NCBI RefSeq assembly: GCF_003667315.2
Contig: NZ_RCTZ02000015.1
Span: 44,348-108,347 of the forward strand
Direction of reading: 5' to 3'
DNA: 64,000 nt
Origin: Tropicibacter alexandrii
Lineage (GTDB): Bacteria > Pseudomonadota > Alphaproteobacteria > Rhodobacterales > Rhodobacteraceae
Shown here one piece after another: positions 1-8,695 of this stretch. The first letter of the stretch is position 1. The number at the start of each line of letters is the position of its first letter. The translations under genes and the position numbers were made by a program. Under the pieces are notes generated by a model. The model was not told the origin of the DNA. It saw only the letters and a program-made list of their open reading frames with translations, and did no database searches.

Positions 1-19
1 GCTTGCGCCGCCTGCTCTG

Positions 20-583
20 TTACGGATCGATCCAGCCGATATTGCCGTCATCCCGGCGATATACGACGTTCACGCCATCTTTCTTCTCGTTGCGGAAGAC
101 CAGCACCGGGGCGCCCGCGAGTTCCATCTGCATCACCGCTTCGCCGACGGACAGGGACGGAATCTTGGTTTCCATCTCGGCCACGATCATCGGTTGCAGC
201 GAGTCCGGCTCGTCATCATGCGAATCCGGCTCTCCGGCGAGGATATACGAGGAGCCCATCAAATGTTCAACGGGGTCTGGGCGATCCTTGTGGTGATCCT
301 TCAGGCGGCGCTTGTAGCGGCGCAGTTGTTTGTCCATTTTCTCACCGCATTCGTCGAACGCGGCGTAGATCTCGGTGGCGCGCGCCTTGGCGGCGGCGTT
401 CAGGCCGCTCGACAGATGGACGACCACTTCACATACGTATTCATGGGCGTCCTTGGAAAAGATCACGGTGCCGTCTGTCGGACGTTGCCCGTACTTCTCC
501 AAAACCTCCCCCAGTTCGTTCCTCACATGGGTCTGAAGCGCCTCGCCGATGTCGATATGCTTGCCCGTGATCTGATAACGCAT
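20..583 (-). CDS. hpf: Ribosome hibernation promoting factor, long form
   Basis: Binds the 30S decoding region and, in the long form, pairs ribosomes into inactive 100S dimers in stationary phase. The 187-residue protein has the N-terminal RaiA/HPF domain (about residues 1-100, opening MRYQITGKHIDIGEAL), an acidic linker around 115-130, and the C-terminal dimerisation domain ending GNIGWIDP. I chose the start at 583 because AAAGGA lies just upstream. An in-frame ATG at 643 would add 20 residues that do not look like the family. It follows lptB on the same strand after 241 bases, so it probably has its own promoter as well as read-through. Identification is firm from family resemblance. Confidence 0.93.
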   Translation of the reverse strand: MRYQITGKHIDIGEALQTHVRNELGEVLEKYGQRPTDGTVIFSKDAHEYVCEVVVHLSSGLNAAAKARATEIYAAFDECGEKMDKQLRRYKRRLKDHHKDRPDPVEHLMGSSYILAGEPDSHDDEPDSLQPMIVAEMETKIPSLSVGEAVMQMELAGAPVLVFRNEKKDGVNVVYRRDDGNIGWIDP

Positions 584-752
584 GTTCGGTCCTTTTCTCT
601 TTACGACCATACCACACGCCGAGGGCTGGCGCCCCCGCCGCAATCAGGCAGTGATGGTCCGGGAAAGGCCCGCCGTTCCTGCGGTTTGATCTCGACCGTC
701 CCCGGAAACAAGGAAGCGGTCGATCAGCACTGCAACAGAACGAAGAGCCATA

Positions 753-786
753 CCTATATGAAGGTACGATGACGTGCGTCTGTCAA
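753..786 (-). promoter_or_regulatory. Possible promoter for hpf
   Basis: Read on the minus strand, a perfect TTGACA (786-781) is followed by an AT-rich stretch containing TTCATATAGG (762-753), upstream of hpf. The -35 match is exact, but the best -10 (TATAGG or CATATA) sits 20-22 bases away, longer than the usual 17, so this is only a candidate. Confidence 0.3.
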
Positions 787-841
787 TGGAGGCCGCGCTC
801 AAAATTTCGCTTTCCGGCAAACAATCTGTCGCCGCCGCGTG

Positions 842-1600
842 TCAACCGATACGGAAGTTGTCGCCCAGATACACACGGCGCACATTTTCGTTGCGCACCA
901 CCTCGTCGGGCGTGCCGGACATCAACACATGCCCGTCATGCAGGATATAGGCACGGTCGACGATTTCCAGCGTTTCCCGCACGTTGTGGTCGGTGATCAG
1001 CACACCGATGCCGCGCGTCTTGAGGTCGGCCACGAGGTGGCGGATGTCCCCGACGCTGATCGGATCGACCCCGGCAAAGGGTTCGTCCAGCAGCAGGTAT
1101 TTCGGATCGGCCGCCAGACAGCGGGCGATCTCCACCCGGCGGCGTTCCCCACCGGACAGCGCCAGCGCAGGCGCGCGGCGCAGGTGTTCGATGGAAAATT
1201 CGCCCAACAGCTCCTCCAGCCGCTCGCGGCGGCGGTGGCTGTCCTTTTCGGCGATGTCCAGAACGGCCCTGATGTTGTCCTCGACGCTGAGCCCCCGAAA
1301 GATCGACATCTCCTGCGGCAAGTAGCCGATCCCCAGCCGCGCGCGCCGATACATCGGCAGCCACGTAGCGTCGCGCCCGTCGATCATCACCTGCCCCGCA
1401 TCGGGGTTCACCAGACCGGCAATCGCGTAGAAGGACGTCGTCTTGCCCGACCCGTTCGGCCCCAGCAGGGCCACGACCTCGCCCCGGTCCAGCGTCATCG
1501 TGACGTCGCGGATCACCACGCGCTTGCGATAGCTCTTGCGCAGATGCTTGACGCGCAGGCCCGAAGAGCCCTCGGTGACGGAAAATTCAGGACGCGCCAT
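842..1600 (-). CDS. lptB: LPS export ABC transporter ATP-binding protein LptB
   Basis: Cytoplasmic ATPase that powers the LptB2FGC extractor, moving LPS from the inner membrane onto the LptA bridge. The 252 residues carry Walker A GPNGSGKT (47-54), Q-loop Gln95, signature LSGGE (147-151), Walker B LLLDEP (168-173) and the DHNVRET H-loop typical of LptB. Length matches the family (about 240-255). Its ATG abuts the lptA stop codon with no gap, so it is translated as part of the lptC-lptA-lptB unit. The permease genes lptF and lptG are not in the window. Confidence 0.96.
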   Translation of the reverse strand: MARPEFSVTEGSSGLRVKHLRKSYRKRVVIRDVTMTLDRGEVVALLGPNGSGKTTSFYAIAGLVNPDAGQVMIDGRDATWLPMYRRARLGIGYLPQEMSIFRGLSVEDNIRAVLDIAEKDSHRRRERLEELLGEFSIEHLRRAPALALSGGERRRVEIARCLAADPKYLLLDEPFAGVDPISVGDIRHLVADLKTRGIGVLITDHNVRETLEIVDRAYILHDGHVLMSGTPDEVVRNENVRRVYLGDNFRIG

Positions 1601-2083
1601 TTACTGGCCCTCATCCCCGGCTGGCTGGAGCACGGTGCGCACCCGGCCATCCATTTGCGCGGTGCCGCTTTCCAGATCGACCACCAGCCGTTCGGATGTC
1701 AGCGCGTTCTCGCCTTGAGTCAGCAGGACATTGCCGCTCATCACCACGGACCCGGCATCGATGTCGTAATCGGCGCGCTGCGCCTCGGCGGCCTCTTCGC
1801 CGCTGACCAGCGTGACGCCGCCCGTGGCCTCCAGCCGCTCGATCCGGCCACCGCCCTTGACATAGACGACAAGCACGCGTGGCGCGGCCAGCCGCATCTG
1901 GCCCTGAATAATGACCACGTTCCCGGTATACAGCGCCGTGCCGTCGGACTGGTTGACCGACAACGCATCTGCCGTCACCTCGACCGGGGCACTGGTATCC
2001 TGTTGCATCGAGCCGAACGCCACCTGCTGGGCCAGTGCGACAGACGGGAACATGACGGCCAGAACGGCAAGAACACGGATCAT
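1601..2083 (-). CDS. lptA: Periplasmic LPS transport protein LptA
   Basis: Periplasmic bridge protein of the Lpt pathway, stacking beta-jellyroll units between LptC and LptD. The 160-residue product has a cleavable signal peptide (about 1-18, ending ALA before QQ) and an OstA-like domain with the repeating beta pattern (VEVTADALSVNQ, ALYTGNVVIIQG). Its ATG overlaps the lptC stop as ATGA, showing translational coupling, and its stop touches the lptB start. Length and context fit LptA well. Confidence 0.92.
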   Translation of the reverse strand: MIRVLAVLAVMFPSVALAQQVAFGSMQQDTSAPVEVTADALSVNQSDGTALYTGNVVIIQGQMRLAAPRVLVVYVKGGGRIERLEATGGVTLVSGEEAAEAQRADYDIDAGSVVMSGNVLLTQGENALTSERLVVDLESGTAQMDGRVRTVLQPAGDEGQ

Positions 2084-2697
2084 TGGGCAGCTTTCTCTTC
2101 TGATCTGGGCCGATATACCAGTTTTACGCCCCCGGTGAACAGCATTTGCACATCGCCACCATCCTCGGTCGGCTGGATGCGCATCTTGCCCGCCTCAAGC
2201 GTGCCCAGCGGGCCCTCGCCCCGCACTGGCCCCAGTGTTTCGGCTTCGACACTGTCCAGCCCGGAAATCATCGCATCGGTCGTCACCACATAGCCCTGAG
2301 AGCTTTCGATCCGGACCCCGCCTTGCAGGTGAGCCTTGCGTTCGTCGTCGCGCACCGTGGCCTCGGCGGAATCGAGCAGGATTTCGCCACCGGACTGCAG
2401 GCGCAGGCGGGCCTCAAGCTGGTCAGCGCGAATCACGCCTTCGGCTTCGGGCCGGGCGGTGCGCGCGGTCATCGTCAGGATGTCCCCGCGATCCGTGGTG
2501 CCGGCGTAGTACGGCGCGCCGACCTGCTGGCGTGCGGTCTCGGTCCCGGACAGCGCATCGGCAAAGGGCACGCTGGTCGCGGGTTCGCGCTGGCTCGACA
2601 GCATGAACATGGTCGACAGCATCGCCAGCGCCACCAGCGGCAGCCCGATCTTGAGCCCCGCGATCACGTGGGAATAGATGCCGTCCGGCCGCGCCAT
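2080..2697 (-). CDS. lptC: LPS export protein LptC
   Basis: Bitopic inner-membrane protein that hands LPS from LptB2FG to LptA. The 205 residues start MARPDGIYSH, have one membrane anchor (about 12-33) and a periplasmic LptC/OstA fold with repeated strands such as VTTDAMISGLDSVEAETLGPV. An open frame extends further upstream through rnd, but the ATG at 2697 lies 11 bases after the rnd stop and gives the expected length. It overlaps lptA by 4 bases (ATGA). Confidence 0.9.
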   Translation of the reverse strand: MARPDGIYSHVIAGLKIGLPLVALAMLSTMFMLSSQREPATSVPFADALSGTETARQQVGAPYYAGTTDRGDILTMTARTARPEAEGVIRADQLEARLRLQSGGEILLDSAEATVRDDERKAHLQGGVRIESSQGYVVTTDAMISGLDSVEAETLGPVRGEGPLGTLEAGKMRIQPTEDGGDVQMLFTGGVKLVYRPRSEEKAAQ

Positions 2698-2708
2698 GTC
2701 AGTCACGC

Positions 2709-3323
2709 TCAGCCATGGGCAAAGATGTCGGTTTCGGCCCAGCCCGACAGGTCCAGCCGGGCCCGCGTCGGCAGGAAATCGAAACAGGCCTGCGCAAGGT
2801 CGCTGCGGTCTTCGCGTTCCAGCATCTCGGTCAGCGCGTCGCGCAGCCGGTGCAGGTGCAGCACGTCCGAGGCCGCGTAGGACAGCTGCGCGTCGGTCAG
2901 CGTGTCCGCCCCCCAGTCGCTGGATTGCTGCTGCTTGGAGATATCGGTTCCCAGCAACTCCTGCACGAGCGAGCGCAAGCCGTGCCGGTCCGTATAGGTG
3001 CGCACCAGACGGCTGGCGATCTTGGTGCACCAGACCGGCGCGGCGAGCGCGCCAAAGGTCTGGTACATGGCGGCGATATCGAAGCGCCCGTAGTGGAATA
3101 GCTTGAGCACCTGCGGATCGGCCAGCAAACGGCACAGGTTGGGCGCTGCGGTCTGACCCTTGGCGATCTGGACGAGATGCGCATGGCCGTCGCCCGACGA
3201 CAGTTGCACCACGCAAAGCCGGTCGCGATGCGGGTTTAGCCCCATGGTTTCGCAATCGATGGCGACCACCGGCCCCAGGTCGAGATCGTCGGGCAGGTCT
3301 CCCTTGTACAGATGGTTTGCCAC
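2709..3323 (-). CDS. rnd: Ribonuclease D (short form, exonuclease domain only)
   Basis: 3'-5' exoribonuclease of the DEDD family, acting on tRNA precursors and structured RNA. The 204-residue protein shows Exo I Asp23/Glu25 in IDCETMG, Exo II around Asp82 (HYGRFD) and Exo III Tyr149-x3-Asp153 in SYAASD. The HRDC domains of the E. coli enzyme are absent, as in other compact alphaproteobacterial versions. The start is GTG at 3323, preceded by AGGAAGG; no nearby ATG fits, and longer in-frame starts would add unrelated sequence. It opens the lptCAB run on the minus strand. Confidence 0.88.
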   Translation of the reverse strand: MANHLYKGDLPDDLDLGPVVAIDCETMGLNPHRDRLCVVQLSSGDGHAHLVQIAKGQTAAPNLCRLLADPQVLKLFHYGRFDIAAMYQTFGALAAPVWCTKIASRLVRTYTDRHGLRSLVQELLGTDISKQQQSSDWGADTLTDAQLSYAASDVLHLHRLRDALTEMLEREDRSDLAQACFDFLPTRARLDLSGWAETDIFAHG

Positions 3324-4271
3324 GGACAGCCTTCCTGTTTTGACAATGGGCCGGACATAGACCCCTGCTTGGTTGCTTTCAACTCTGGCAAACGGGGCAA
3401 ACCCGTCACATTTGACCGACCACCCCCGGAATCTGGGCGAGATTCGGACCAAATGCGGCAGGAATTTGGCCCGGAGGCGCCCCGATTCGGGCGCGTTTCT
3501 CGCAAGTTCTGATAAATTGTAACATTTCGTGAGCGGAAACGTTCCCCCTAGGATTGTCCGAGAGGCCCGTCCCGACCTGCCGCCAAACAGCGCCAGACGC
3601 AGTTGCGGGCGATCCGGCAGGATGCCGGGAATCGCCTGATCCCAAGCATTTGCACGCATGTCGATTGTTTCCTGCTGAAACGCGTCCAAGGGGCACTTAC
3701 CGGCATTCGCAGCAAATTTTCGCCGATTCAGCCGCGTTATTTCCAGATTCCACATTCATTGTTTCTTAACCGGCAACAAATGCCCGTTGGGCGCCAAAGG
3801 AATTGTTCGCTGACGTACATCAATTGAGCGTAAGCCTCGGGCGCGGCAATGCCAAGGGACAGCGCGCTGACCCCGTCACCCCGCGTGGAAAAACATCCGC
3901 AAAAACAGTGGCGTATTAACCATGTTGCACTGGTCGGCGCCATCCTGTCGCCAACCAGAGACACAACCCAAAGGTGCAGCGCCATGTCTTTGTTGACGTG
4001 TCAGAGGAGCAGCGTCATAACTGAATGTGTCGAGCGTAAGAACATAATCTTGTCTTATTTCGCGTAGCCACGGCACTTGGGGGTTGGTGCTTCCACTTGG
4101 GAGTTGAACGGTAAGTCTGATACGATCTGCCTGAACGGGTGGGTGAATGACACGGCCTCGTGCCGTAATGGTTGAACGGTGCGGATGCTCCGAACGGCTC
4201 TCATACGCCTTGGAAAGTAGAATTGATTTACCGATCGTTGCTCTCGTCAACGCATGACTTGGGAGGTCATC
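3324..4271. other. 950-base gene-free region upstream of rnd and the sugar transferase
   Basis: I find no convincing gene here: reading frames are short and the base composition is more AT-rich than in the neighbouring genes. It separates the divergent rnd and sugar-transferase genes, so promoters for both must lie here. Visible landmarks are GTTGAACGGT repeated at 4103-4112 and 4171-4180, CACTTGGG repeated near 4074 and 4095, a small hairpin ACGGC/GCCGT at 4152-4166, and TTAACC at about 3766 and 3916. None can be assigned to a known regulator with confidence. Confidence 0.6.
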
Positions 4272-4961
4272 TTGACACTGCATTTTCGCCAGCCGCTGCC
4301 GACGGCAAAATTCGAAGCCTTGATCGAGGACGCTCTGCGCCCCGATCGCGCCCCGACCCCATATCGTGACACCTTCAAGCGCGTGCTTGACGTCACCCTC
4401 GTCCTCATGGCGGCCCTGCCGGTCCTGATGATGACCTTGGCCTTTGCCGCGGTGATCGCCCTTGACGGCAAGTCGCCCTTCTATCGTCAGGAACGCGTCG
4501 GCCGCAACGGCACGACCTTCTTCATGTGGAAGCTGCGCTCGATGGTGCCGAACGCGGATCGCCTGCTGGATGCCTATCTGGCCGACAATCCCGCCGCCCG
4601 CGCCGAGTGGGACCGCGACCAAAAGCTGCGCCACGATCCGCGCATCACCCCGATTGGCCACGTGATCCGCAAGACCTCGATCGACGAGCTGCCGCAGCTG
4701 TGGAACGTGCTGCGCGGGGACATGTCGCTGGTCGGTCCGCGTCCGATGATGCCCTGCCAGCAGGAGATCTATCCCGGCACCGCGTACTACGCGCTGCGCC
4801 CCGGCATCACGGGCTTCTGGCAGACTTCGGTCCGCAACGAAAGCAGCTTTGCCCAGCGCGCCGAGTTCGACGGGGATTACCTGCGCAAGCTGTCCTTTGG
4901 CACCGACCTGCGTATCCTGCTCAAGACCGTGCGCGTCGTGATCCGCGGCACTGGCTACTAA
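4272..4961 (+). CDS. Undecaprenyl-phosphate sugar-1-phosphate transferase (exopolysaccharide priming)
   Basis: Transfers a sugar 1-phosphate to undecaprenyl phosphate, the first step of exopolysaccharide repeat assembly at the inner membrane. The protein (229 residues) has a single membrane hairpin at about 38-63 and the bacterial sugar transferase domain: KLRSM (87-91) and the signature DELPQLWNVLRGDMSLVGPRP region (138-158). I favour the TTG at 4272 because GGGAGG lies five bases upstream; an ATG at 4254 is in frame but would place that ribosome site inside the gene. It resembles the short PssY/ExoY form without the extra N-terminal membrane domains. It stands alone, with a strong terminator behind it. 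The sugar specificity cannot be read from sequence. Confidence 0.9.
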   Translation: MTLHFRQPLPTAKFEALIEDALRPDRAPTPYRDTFKRVLDVTLVLMAALPVLMMTLAFAAVIALDGKSPFYRQERVGRNGTTFFMWKLRSMVPNADRLLDAYLADNPAARAEWDRDQKLRHDPRITPIGHVIRKTSIDELPQLWNVLRGDMSLVGPRPMMPCQQEIYPGTAYYALRPGITGFWQTSVRNESSFAQRAEFDGDYLRKLSFGTDLRILLKTVRVVIRGTGY

Positions 4962-4986
4962 ACACACCTCCCAGATGCGTTGACAG

Positions 4987-5010
4987 GCCCCGCCATTGGC
5001 GGGGCTTTTT
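4987..5010 (+). terminator. Rho-independent terminator after the sugar transferase
   Basis: An 8-base stem, GCCCCGCC (4987-4994) and GGCGGGGC (4998-5005), closes a 3-base loop and is followed by TTTTT. It ends exactly at the stop codon of the convergent dehydratase gene. Confidence 0.92.
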
Positions 5011-5807
5011 CATGCGACGGTGGCGGTCATGCATTGCCGCCCATCCGGCCCACGCACCCACATATCCGACCCGTTCCGACAGAACGTGCCACGCTCGAAA
5101 TGGATCAAAGGCGACGAGGCGCGGAAATCGAACCGCGCCACCGGCCCGGCAGCCTCGGCCATCAGCATCAGCTTTTGCGCCAGCAAAGGCCCATGCACCA
5201 CCAGCCCGCCATAGCCTTCGACATCGCGGGCATAGTCCAGATCATAGTGAATGCGATGGCCGTTGAAGGTCAGCGCCGAGTAGCGGAACAAGAGCGTGCT
5301 GTCGAAGCCCGCCTCCTGCGCCTCTGCTTCGTCGGTGCGCGCCATGGGCGGCACGGGGCCCGGCGCGGCCGGGTCCGGGTCCTCGCGATAGACGAGGTCC
5401 TGCCGTTCGGACACACATAGCGCACCGTCCTGAAACACCTCGTGCCGCAGGGTGACAAAGCCCAAGGGCCCGCTGCGCCCCTCTTTCCGTGCGGTGTTTT
5501 CGACCCGCGTGACTTTTTCCGCCAAGATGCCGGCACGCAGTGGTGCGTGAAACTCCAACGCGCCCCCCGCCCACATGCGGCGGGGCAGGCCCATATCGGG
5601 GATCAAGCCGCCGACCTTCGGATGGCCGTCACGCCCCAACGCCTCGGGTGCTCGGGCGTCCCAGAAATAGATCTGATGGAAGAACGTGGGCAGCACCGTG
5701 CCCCGCATGACCTCCCCGCCCATTCCAAGCGCGATCCGCAGCGCCTGCGCGCGGCTTGGGTCCATCACATCGGTTTGACGGTGTTCCACCGGGGCGGCAT
5801 CTTGCAT
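5010..5807 (-). CDS. MaoC-like / FAS1-like acyl-CoA dehydratase (hot-dog fold)
   Basis: Probable (R)-specific hydratase or dehydratase for a CoA thioester, of the double hot-dog type that includes mesaconyl-C4-CoA hydratase and HTD2-like enzymes. The 265 residues contain the hydratase motif RYSALTFNGHRIHYD (about 176-190), which holds the expected catalytic Asn/His region, then a DVEGYGGLVVHGPL segment. The start at 5807 has GGAG upstream. It is divergent from the VOC gene with only 30 bases between start codons. The exact substrate is uncertain because no CoA-pathway genes lie nearby. Confidence 0.8.
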   Translation of the reverse strand: MQDAAPVEHRQTDVMDPSRAQALRIALGMGGEVMRGTVLPTFFHQIYFWDARAPEALGRDGHPKVGGLIPDMGLPRRMWAGGALEFHAPLRAGILAEKVTRVENTARKEGRSGPLGFVTLRHEVFQDGALCVSERQDLVYREDPDPAAPGPVPPMARTDEAEAQEAGFDSTLLFRYSALTFNGHRIHYDLDYARDVEGYGGLVVHGPLLAQKLMLMAEAAGPVARFDFRASSPLIHFERGTFCRNGSDMWVRGPDGRQCMTATVA

Positions 5808-5837
5808 GGGTCGTCTCCTTTGACCGGAGTTATCCTC

Positions 5838-6233
5838 ATGAAAGCGCCCGCCGTCCAGTCGCTCGATCATCTTGTCCTGACCGTGGCCGATCTGGACGCC
5901 ACGATCCGCTTTTACACCGCGCTCGGGATGCAGGCCGAGGCGTTCACCGTGGCCGATGGCAGCACCCGCACCGCGCTGATATTTGGCGCGCAAAAGATCA
6001 ACCTGCACCCCCTGCCCGGTTTCGAGCCAAAGGCGCAGAAGGCAACGCCGGGCAGCGCCGACCTGTGCTTTCTCTCGGACACGCCCCTGATCGATTGGCA
6101 AGAGCACCTCGGCAGCAAAGGCCTAACCGTGATCGAAGGCCCAATCCGCCGCACCGGCGCAACCGGGCCGATCCTGTCCATCTACCTTCGGGACCCCGAT
6201 GGCAACCTGATCGAGATCGCGAACCCGGCCTAG
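5838..6233 (+). CDS. VOC superfamily (glyoxalase/dioxygenase-like) protein
   Basis: A 131-residue single-domain vicinal-oxygen-chelate protein. Candidate metal ligands are His11 (LDHLVLTV), His57 (NLHP) and Glu126 (NLIEIA), the arrangement seen in small glyoxalase I-like proteins. GGAG precedes the ATG. Close homologues are annotated only as VOC proteins, and fosfomycin-type or glyoxalase function cannot be told apart here. Its stop TAG overlaps the stop of the convergent FMN reductase as CTAG (6230-6233). Confidence 0.82.
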   Translation: MKAPAVQSLDHLVLTVADLDATIRFYTALGMQAEAFTVADGSTRTALIFGAQKINLHPLPGFEPKAQKATPGSADLCFLSDTPLIDWQEHLGSKGLTVIEGPIRRTGATGPILSIYLRDPDGNLIEIANPA

Positions 6234-6778
6234 GCGCGCAGCTTCACCGCCGCGTGCAGCTCTTCCATCAGCTCCTTCAGCAGCTTGGTCGCGAATTCGT
6301 CGGTCAGGCGACCGTCGTCGTCCCATTGCTTCGAGGTCTGCGCCACAAACACCTCCGGTCCGGGGATGACATGCGGACGGAACGGGTTCAGCGCCAGCCG
6401 CGCCATGCTTTGCGAGCGTTCGCCCCCCGCGCGCCCCGCTGCGGCGCTGACGAGGGCCACAGGCTTGTCCCGCCACGGATTGCCCTCCACCCGCGACACC
6501 CAGTCAAAGGCATTCTTGAGCACGCCGGTGATGCCCTTGTTGTATTCCGGGCTGGCGACGACGATGGCATCGGCCTGCGCGATCTGGTCCGCCAGCGTCT
6601 TGACCTTGGCCGGAATACCCTCGGCATTCTCCAGATCCTGATCGAAGAGCGGAAAGTTGATATCGGCCTCGATATACTGCGCCGGGTCGAAATGGCGGGC
6701 GGCTTCGCGCAGGAGCAGCCGGTTGGTCGAGGCCTTGCGGAGCGAGCCGCTGATACCGAGAAGGGTCAAGTCACTCAT
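6230..6778 (-). CDS. NADPH-dependent FMN reductase
   Basis: Flavodoxin-like oxidoreductase that reduces FMN, quinones or azo compounds with NAD(P)H. The 182 residues start with the phosphate-binding segment GISGSLRKAST (8-18) and contain the flavin motif SPEYNKGITGVLKNAFDW, both typical of the NADPH_FMN_red (ChrR/YieF-like) family. I set the start at 6778, which gives the usual N-terminus; upstream in-frame codons run into the terminator region. It shares its stop-codon bases with the VOC gene. Confidence 0.88.
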   Translation of the reverse strand: MSDLTLLGISGSLRKASTNRLLLREAARHFDPAQYIEADINFPLFDQDLENAEGIPAKVKTLADQIAQADAIVVASPEYNKGITGVLKNAFDWVSRVEGNPWRDKPVALVSAAAGRAGGERSQSMARLALNPFRPHVIPGPEVFVAQTSKQWDDDGRLTDEFATKLLKELMEELHAAVKLRA

Positions 6779-6821
6779 GTGGTCACCTTTGGATTTGTGC
6801 GTTGACCCATGACATGGCCGC

Positions 6822-6850
6822 AAAAAACGCCGCGGCAAGCCGCGGCGTTT
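6822..6850 (-). terminator. Rho-independent terminator after the OmpA-family gene
   Basis: Read on the minus strand, the arms ACGCCGCGG and CCGCGGCGT close a 4-base loop and are followed by a run of T. It lies between the OmpA-family gene and the FMN reductase start. Confidence 0.9.
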
Positions 6851-6877
6851 CATAGGTTGGGTGCGTCAGCGCACAGA

Positions 6878-7546
6878 TCAGGCGTTGGGCAGGATCACGA
6901 TCTCGACCCGGCGGTTCTGCGCCTTGCCTTCGGGCGTCAGGTTCGACGCGATCGGCTGATCCTCGCCGCGACCGATGACCTGCAGGCGGGACGACGGCAC
7001 ACCGGAGCCGGTCAGAACATTGGCGACGGATTGCGCGCGGCGCTGCGACAGGTTCTGGTTATAGGCCGCGTCGCCGTCGGAATCGGTGTGCCCGATGACT
7101 TGCGCCGTGGTGTTCGGATAGGCCAGAAGGCTCTGCGCCACATCGCGCAGGTCGGGGATCAGGCCCGGACGCAGATCGGCGCTGTCGGTGGCAAACAGGA
7201 TATCCTGCGGCATGGTCACGATCAGCCGATCACCGGTGTTGCGGATCGACGTGTCCGGCCCAAGCTGCTGGCGCAGTTCGGCCTCTTGCTTGTCCAGCTG
7301 GTTGCCGATGGCGGCACCGGCGGCGGCACCAACCAAGGCACCAGCGACGGTGGCGCGGTTGCGCTCGCCCTTGTCGCCGCCACCCAGCGCGCGCCCGGCA
7401 AGCGCGCCCACGGCAGCGCCGGCCAGTGCGCCGGTCTTGGCCTGACGGTTGGGGTCGTTCTGGTCGAACATGGGGCCGGTGGTGCAGGCCCCAAGGGTCA
7501 TGGCACCGACAACGGCCAGAATGATGGGTTTGGATGCTCGGATCAT
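6878..7546 (-). CDS. OmpA-family outer-membrane lipoprotein with glycine-zipper segment
   Basis: Probable outer-membrane lipoprotein that anchors to peptidoglycan. The 222 residues begin with a lipoprotein signal and lipobox LGAC (Cys21). A glycine-zipper stretch follows (GALAGAAVGALAGRALGGG and VAGALVGAAAGAAIG, about 39-80), then the C-terminal OmpA domain with IGHTDSDGDAAYNQNLSQRRAQSV and the NRRVEI end. This is the YiaD-like architecture common in alphaproteobacteria. It is transcribed alone, with a terminator directly downstream. Confidence 0.9.
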   Translation of the reverse strand: MIRASKPIILAVVGAMTLGACTTGPMFDQNDPNRQAKTGALAGAAVGALAGRALGGGDKGERNRATVAGALVGAAAGAAIGNQLDKQEAELRQQLGPDTSIRNTGDRLIVTMPQDILFATDSADLRPGLIPDLRDVAQSLLAYPNTTAQVIGHTDSDGDAAYNQNLSQRRAQSVANVLTGSGVPSSRLQVIGRGEDQPIASNLTPEGKAQNRRVEIVILPNA

Positions 7547-7715
7547 CTGTCTCTCTCTTCGCCTCGATTGCAGCCCTTCACGGGTCGCGGTCATGATTAA
7601 CCACACAGTAGGGCCGCGACCATGGGGGGTGAAGGGGAAAATCGGCGGGACTCCGCGCATCATCGCCGTGAAGCCGGGTTAAAGCATTTGGAACCAAAGG
7701 CTTGCGAGGCGCCCG

Positions 7716-8570
7716 TTATCCGATAGCAGCCTCCGTCTCGCCCTCGAGTCTGGCGGCTTCCCACGCAAGGATCTGGCGTTTCACCGGAATCCCCCAGTGA
7801 TAGCCACCCAAGCCCCCCGATTTGCGCAGCGCGCGATGGCAGGGGATCAGGTAGCTGATCGGGTTGCGCCCCACGGCCGTGCCGACCGCGCGGACCGCCT
7901 TGGGGTGGCCGATGGATTGGGCGATCTCGGAATAGCTGGTCACGTGGCCGGACGGGATGCGCATCAGCGCCTCCCAGACCTTGATCTGGAACGGCGCGCC
8001 GATCAGGAAGAGCGGCACTTCGCCCTCTTCCTGCAGGCCAAACGCCGCCTGCACCCAAGGCCGCAGCCGCATCGGGTCCTCGACATAGTCCGCAAGGGGC
8101 CAGCGCGATACAAGGTCTTCCATCGCATGTTCGGCGGTGGTCTCGGCTGCGAAGCCGATGCCGCAGATGCCCTTGTCTGTGCCCATGACCAAGGCCGGAC
8201 CAAAGGGGCTTTCGAACCAGCCCCAATAGATCACCAAGCCCGCGCCGCTGCGGGCGAAGTCACCGGGGCTCATCGCCTCCCACCGCAGGAACAGGTCATG
8301 CAGGCGGCCCGACCCGGACAGGCCGCTGGCATGGGCGGTCTCCAGCGTCGTGAACCTGTTGGCCAGCAGCGCCTTGGCATGGCCCAGCGTCAGGTATTGC
8401 TGATACCGCTTGGGCGACACGCCCGCCCATCTTGAAAACACCCGCTGGAAATGCGCCGGGGACAGGCCGATCTCGCTTGCGATCTGGTCGAGGCTGGCCT
8501 GCGGGCCCAGCCGGTCGACCGCCTCGATGGCACGCGCCATGACCTTGTAATGATAGCCTTCGGTGTCCAT
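7716..8570 (-). CDS. AraC-type HTH / O6-methylguanine-DNA methyltransferase fusion (Ada-like)
   Basis: Repairs O6-alkylguanine by transferring the alkyl group to its own cysteine and may also act as a regulator. The 284 residues carry an AraC helix-turn-helix domain (about 8-105) followed by the methyltransferase domain with the active site IPCHR (Cys244) and the helix-turn segment GHPKAVRAVGTAVGRNP. The N-terminal zinc-binding phosphotriester domain of E. coli Ada is missing, so methyl-phosphotriester sensing through that cysteine is not expected. AAGGAG precedes the ATG at 8570. It is divergent from nth, another DNA-repair gene, across 125 bases. Confidence 0.9.
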   Translation of the reverse strand: MDTEGYHYKVMARAIEAVDRLGPQASLDQIASEIGLSPAHFQRVFSRWAGVSPKRYQQYLTLGHAKALLANRFTTLETAHASGLSGSGRLHDLFLRWEAMSPGDFARSGAGLVIYWGWFESPFGPALVMGTDKGICGIGFAAETTAEHAMEDLVSRWPLADYVEDPMRLRPWVQAAFGLQEEGEVPLFLIGAPFQIKVWEALMRIPSGHVTSYSEIAQSIGHPKAVRAVGTAVGRNPISYLIPCHRALRKSGGLGGYHWGIPVKRQILAWEAARLEGETEAAIG

Positions 8571-8695
8571 GACATGTCTCCTTTGACGCCAGAATACGCC
8601 GGAGGCGCGGGCACAATCGACCCGAATATTGCGCTTTTGACGGCTGCGGCCTTGTATCGCTTGCGACCCTGCGCGCAGGCGGGCATAGCTGCGGC

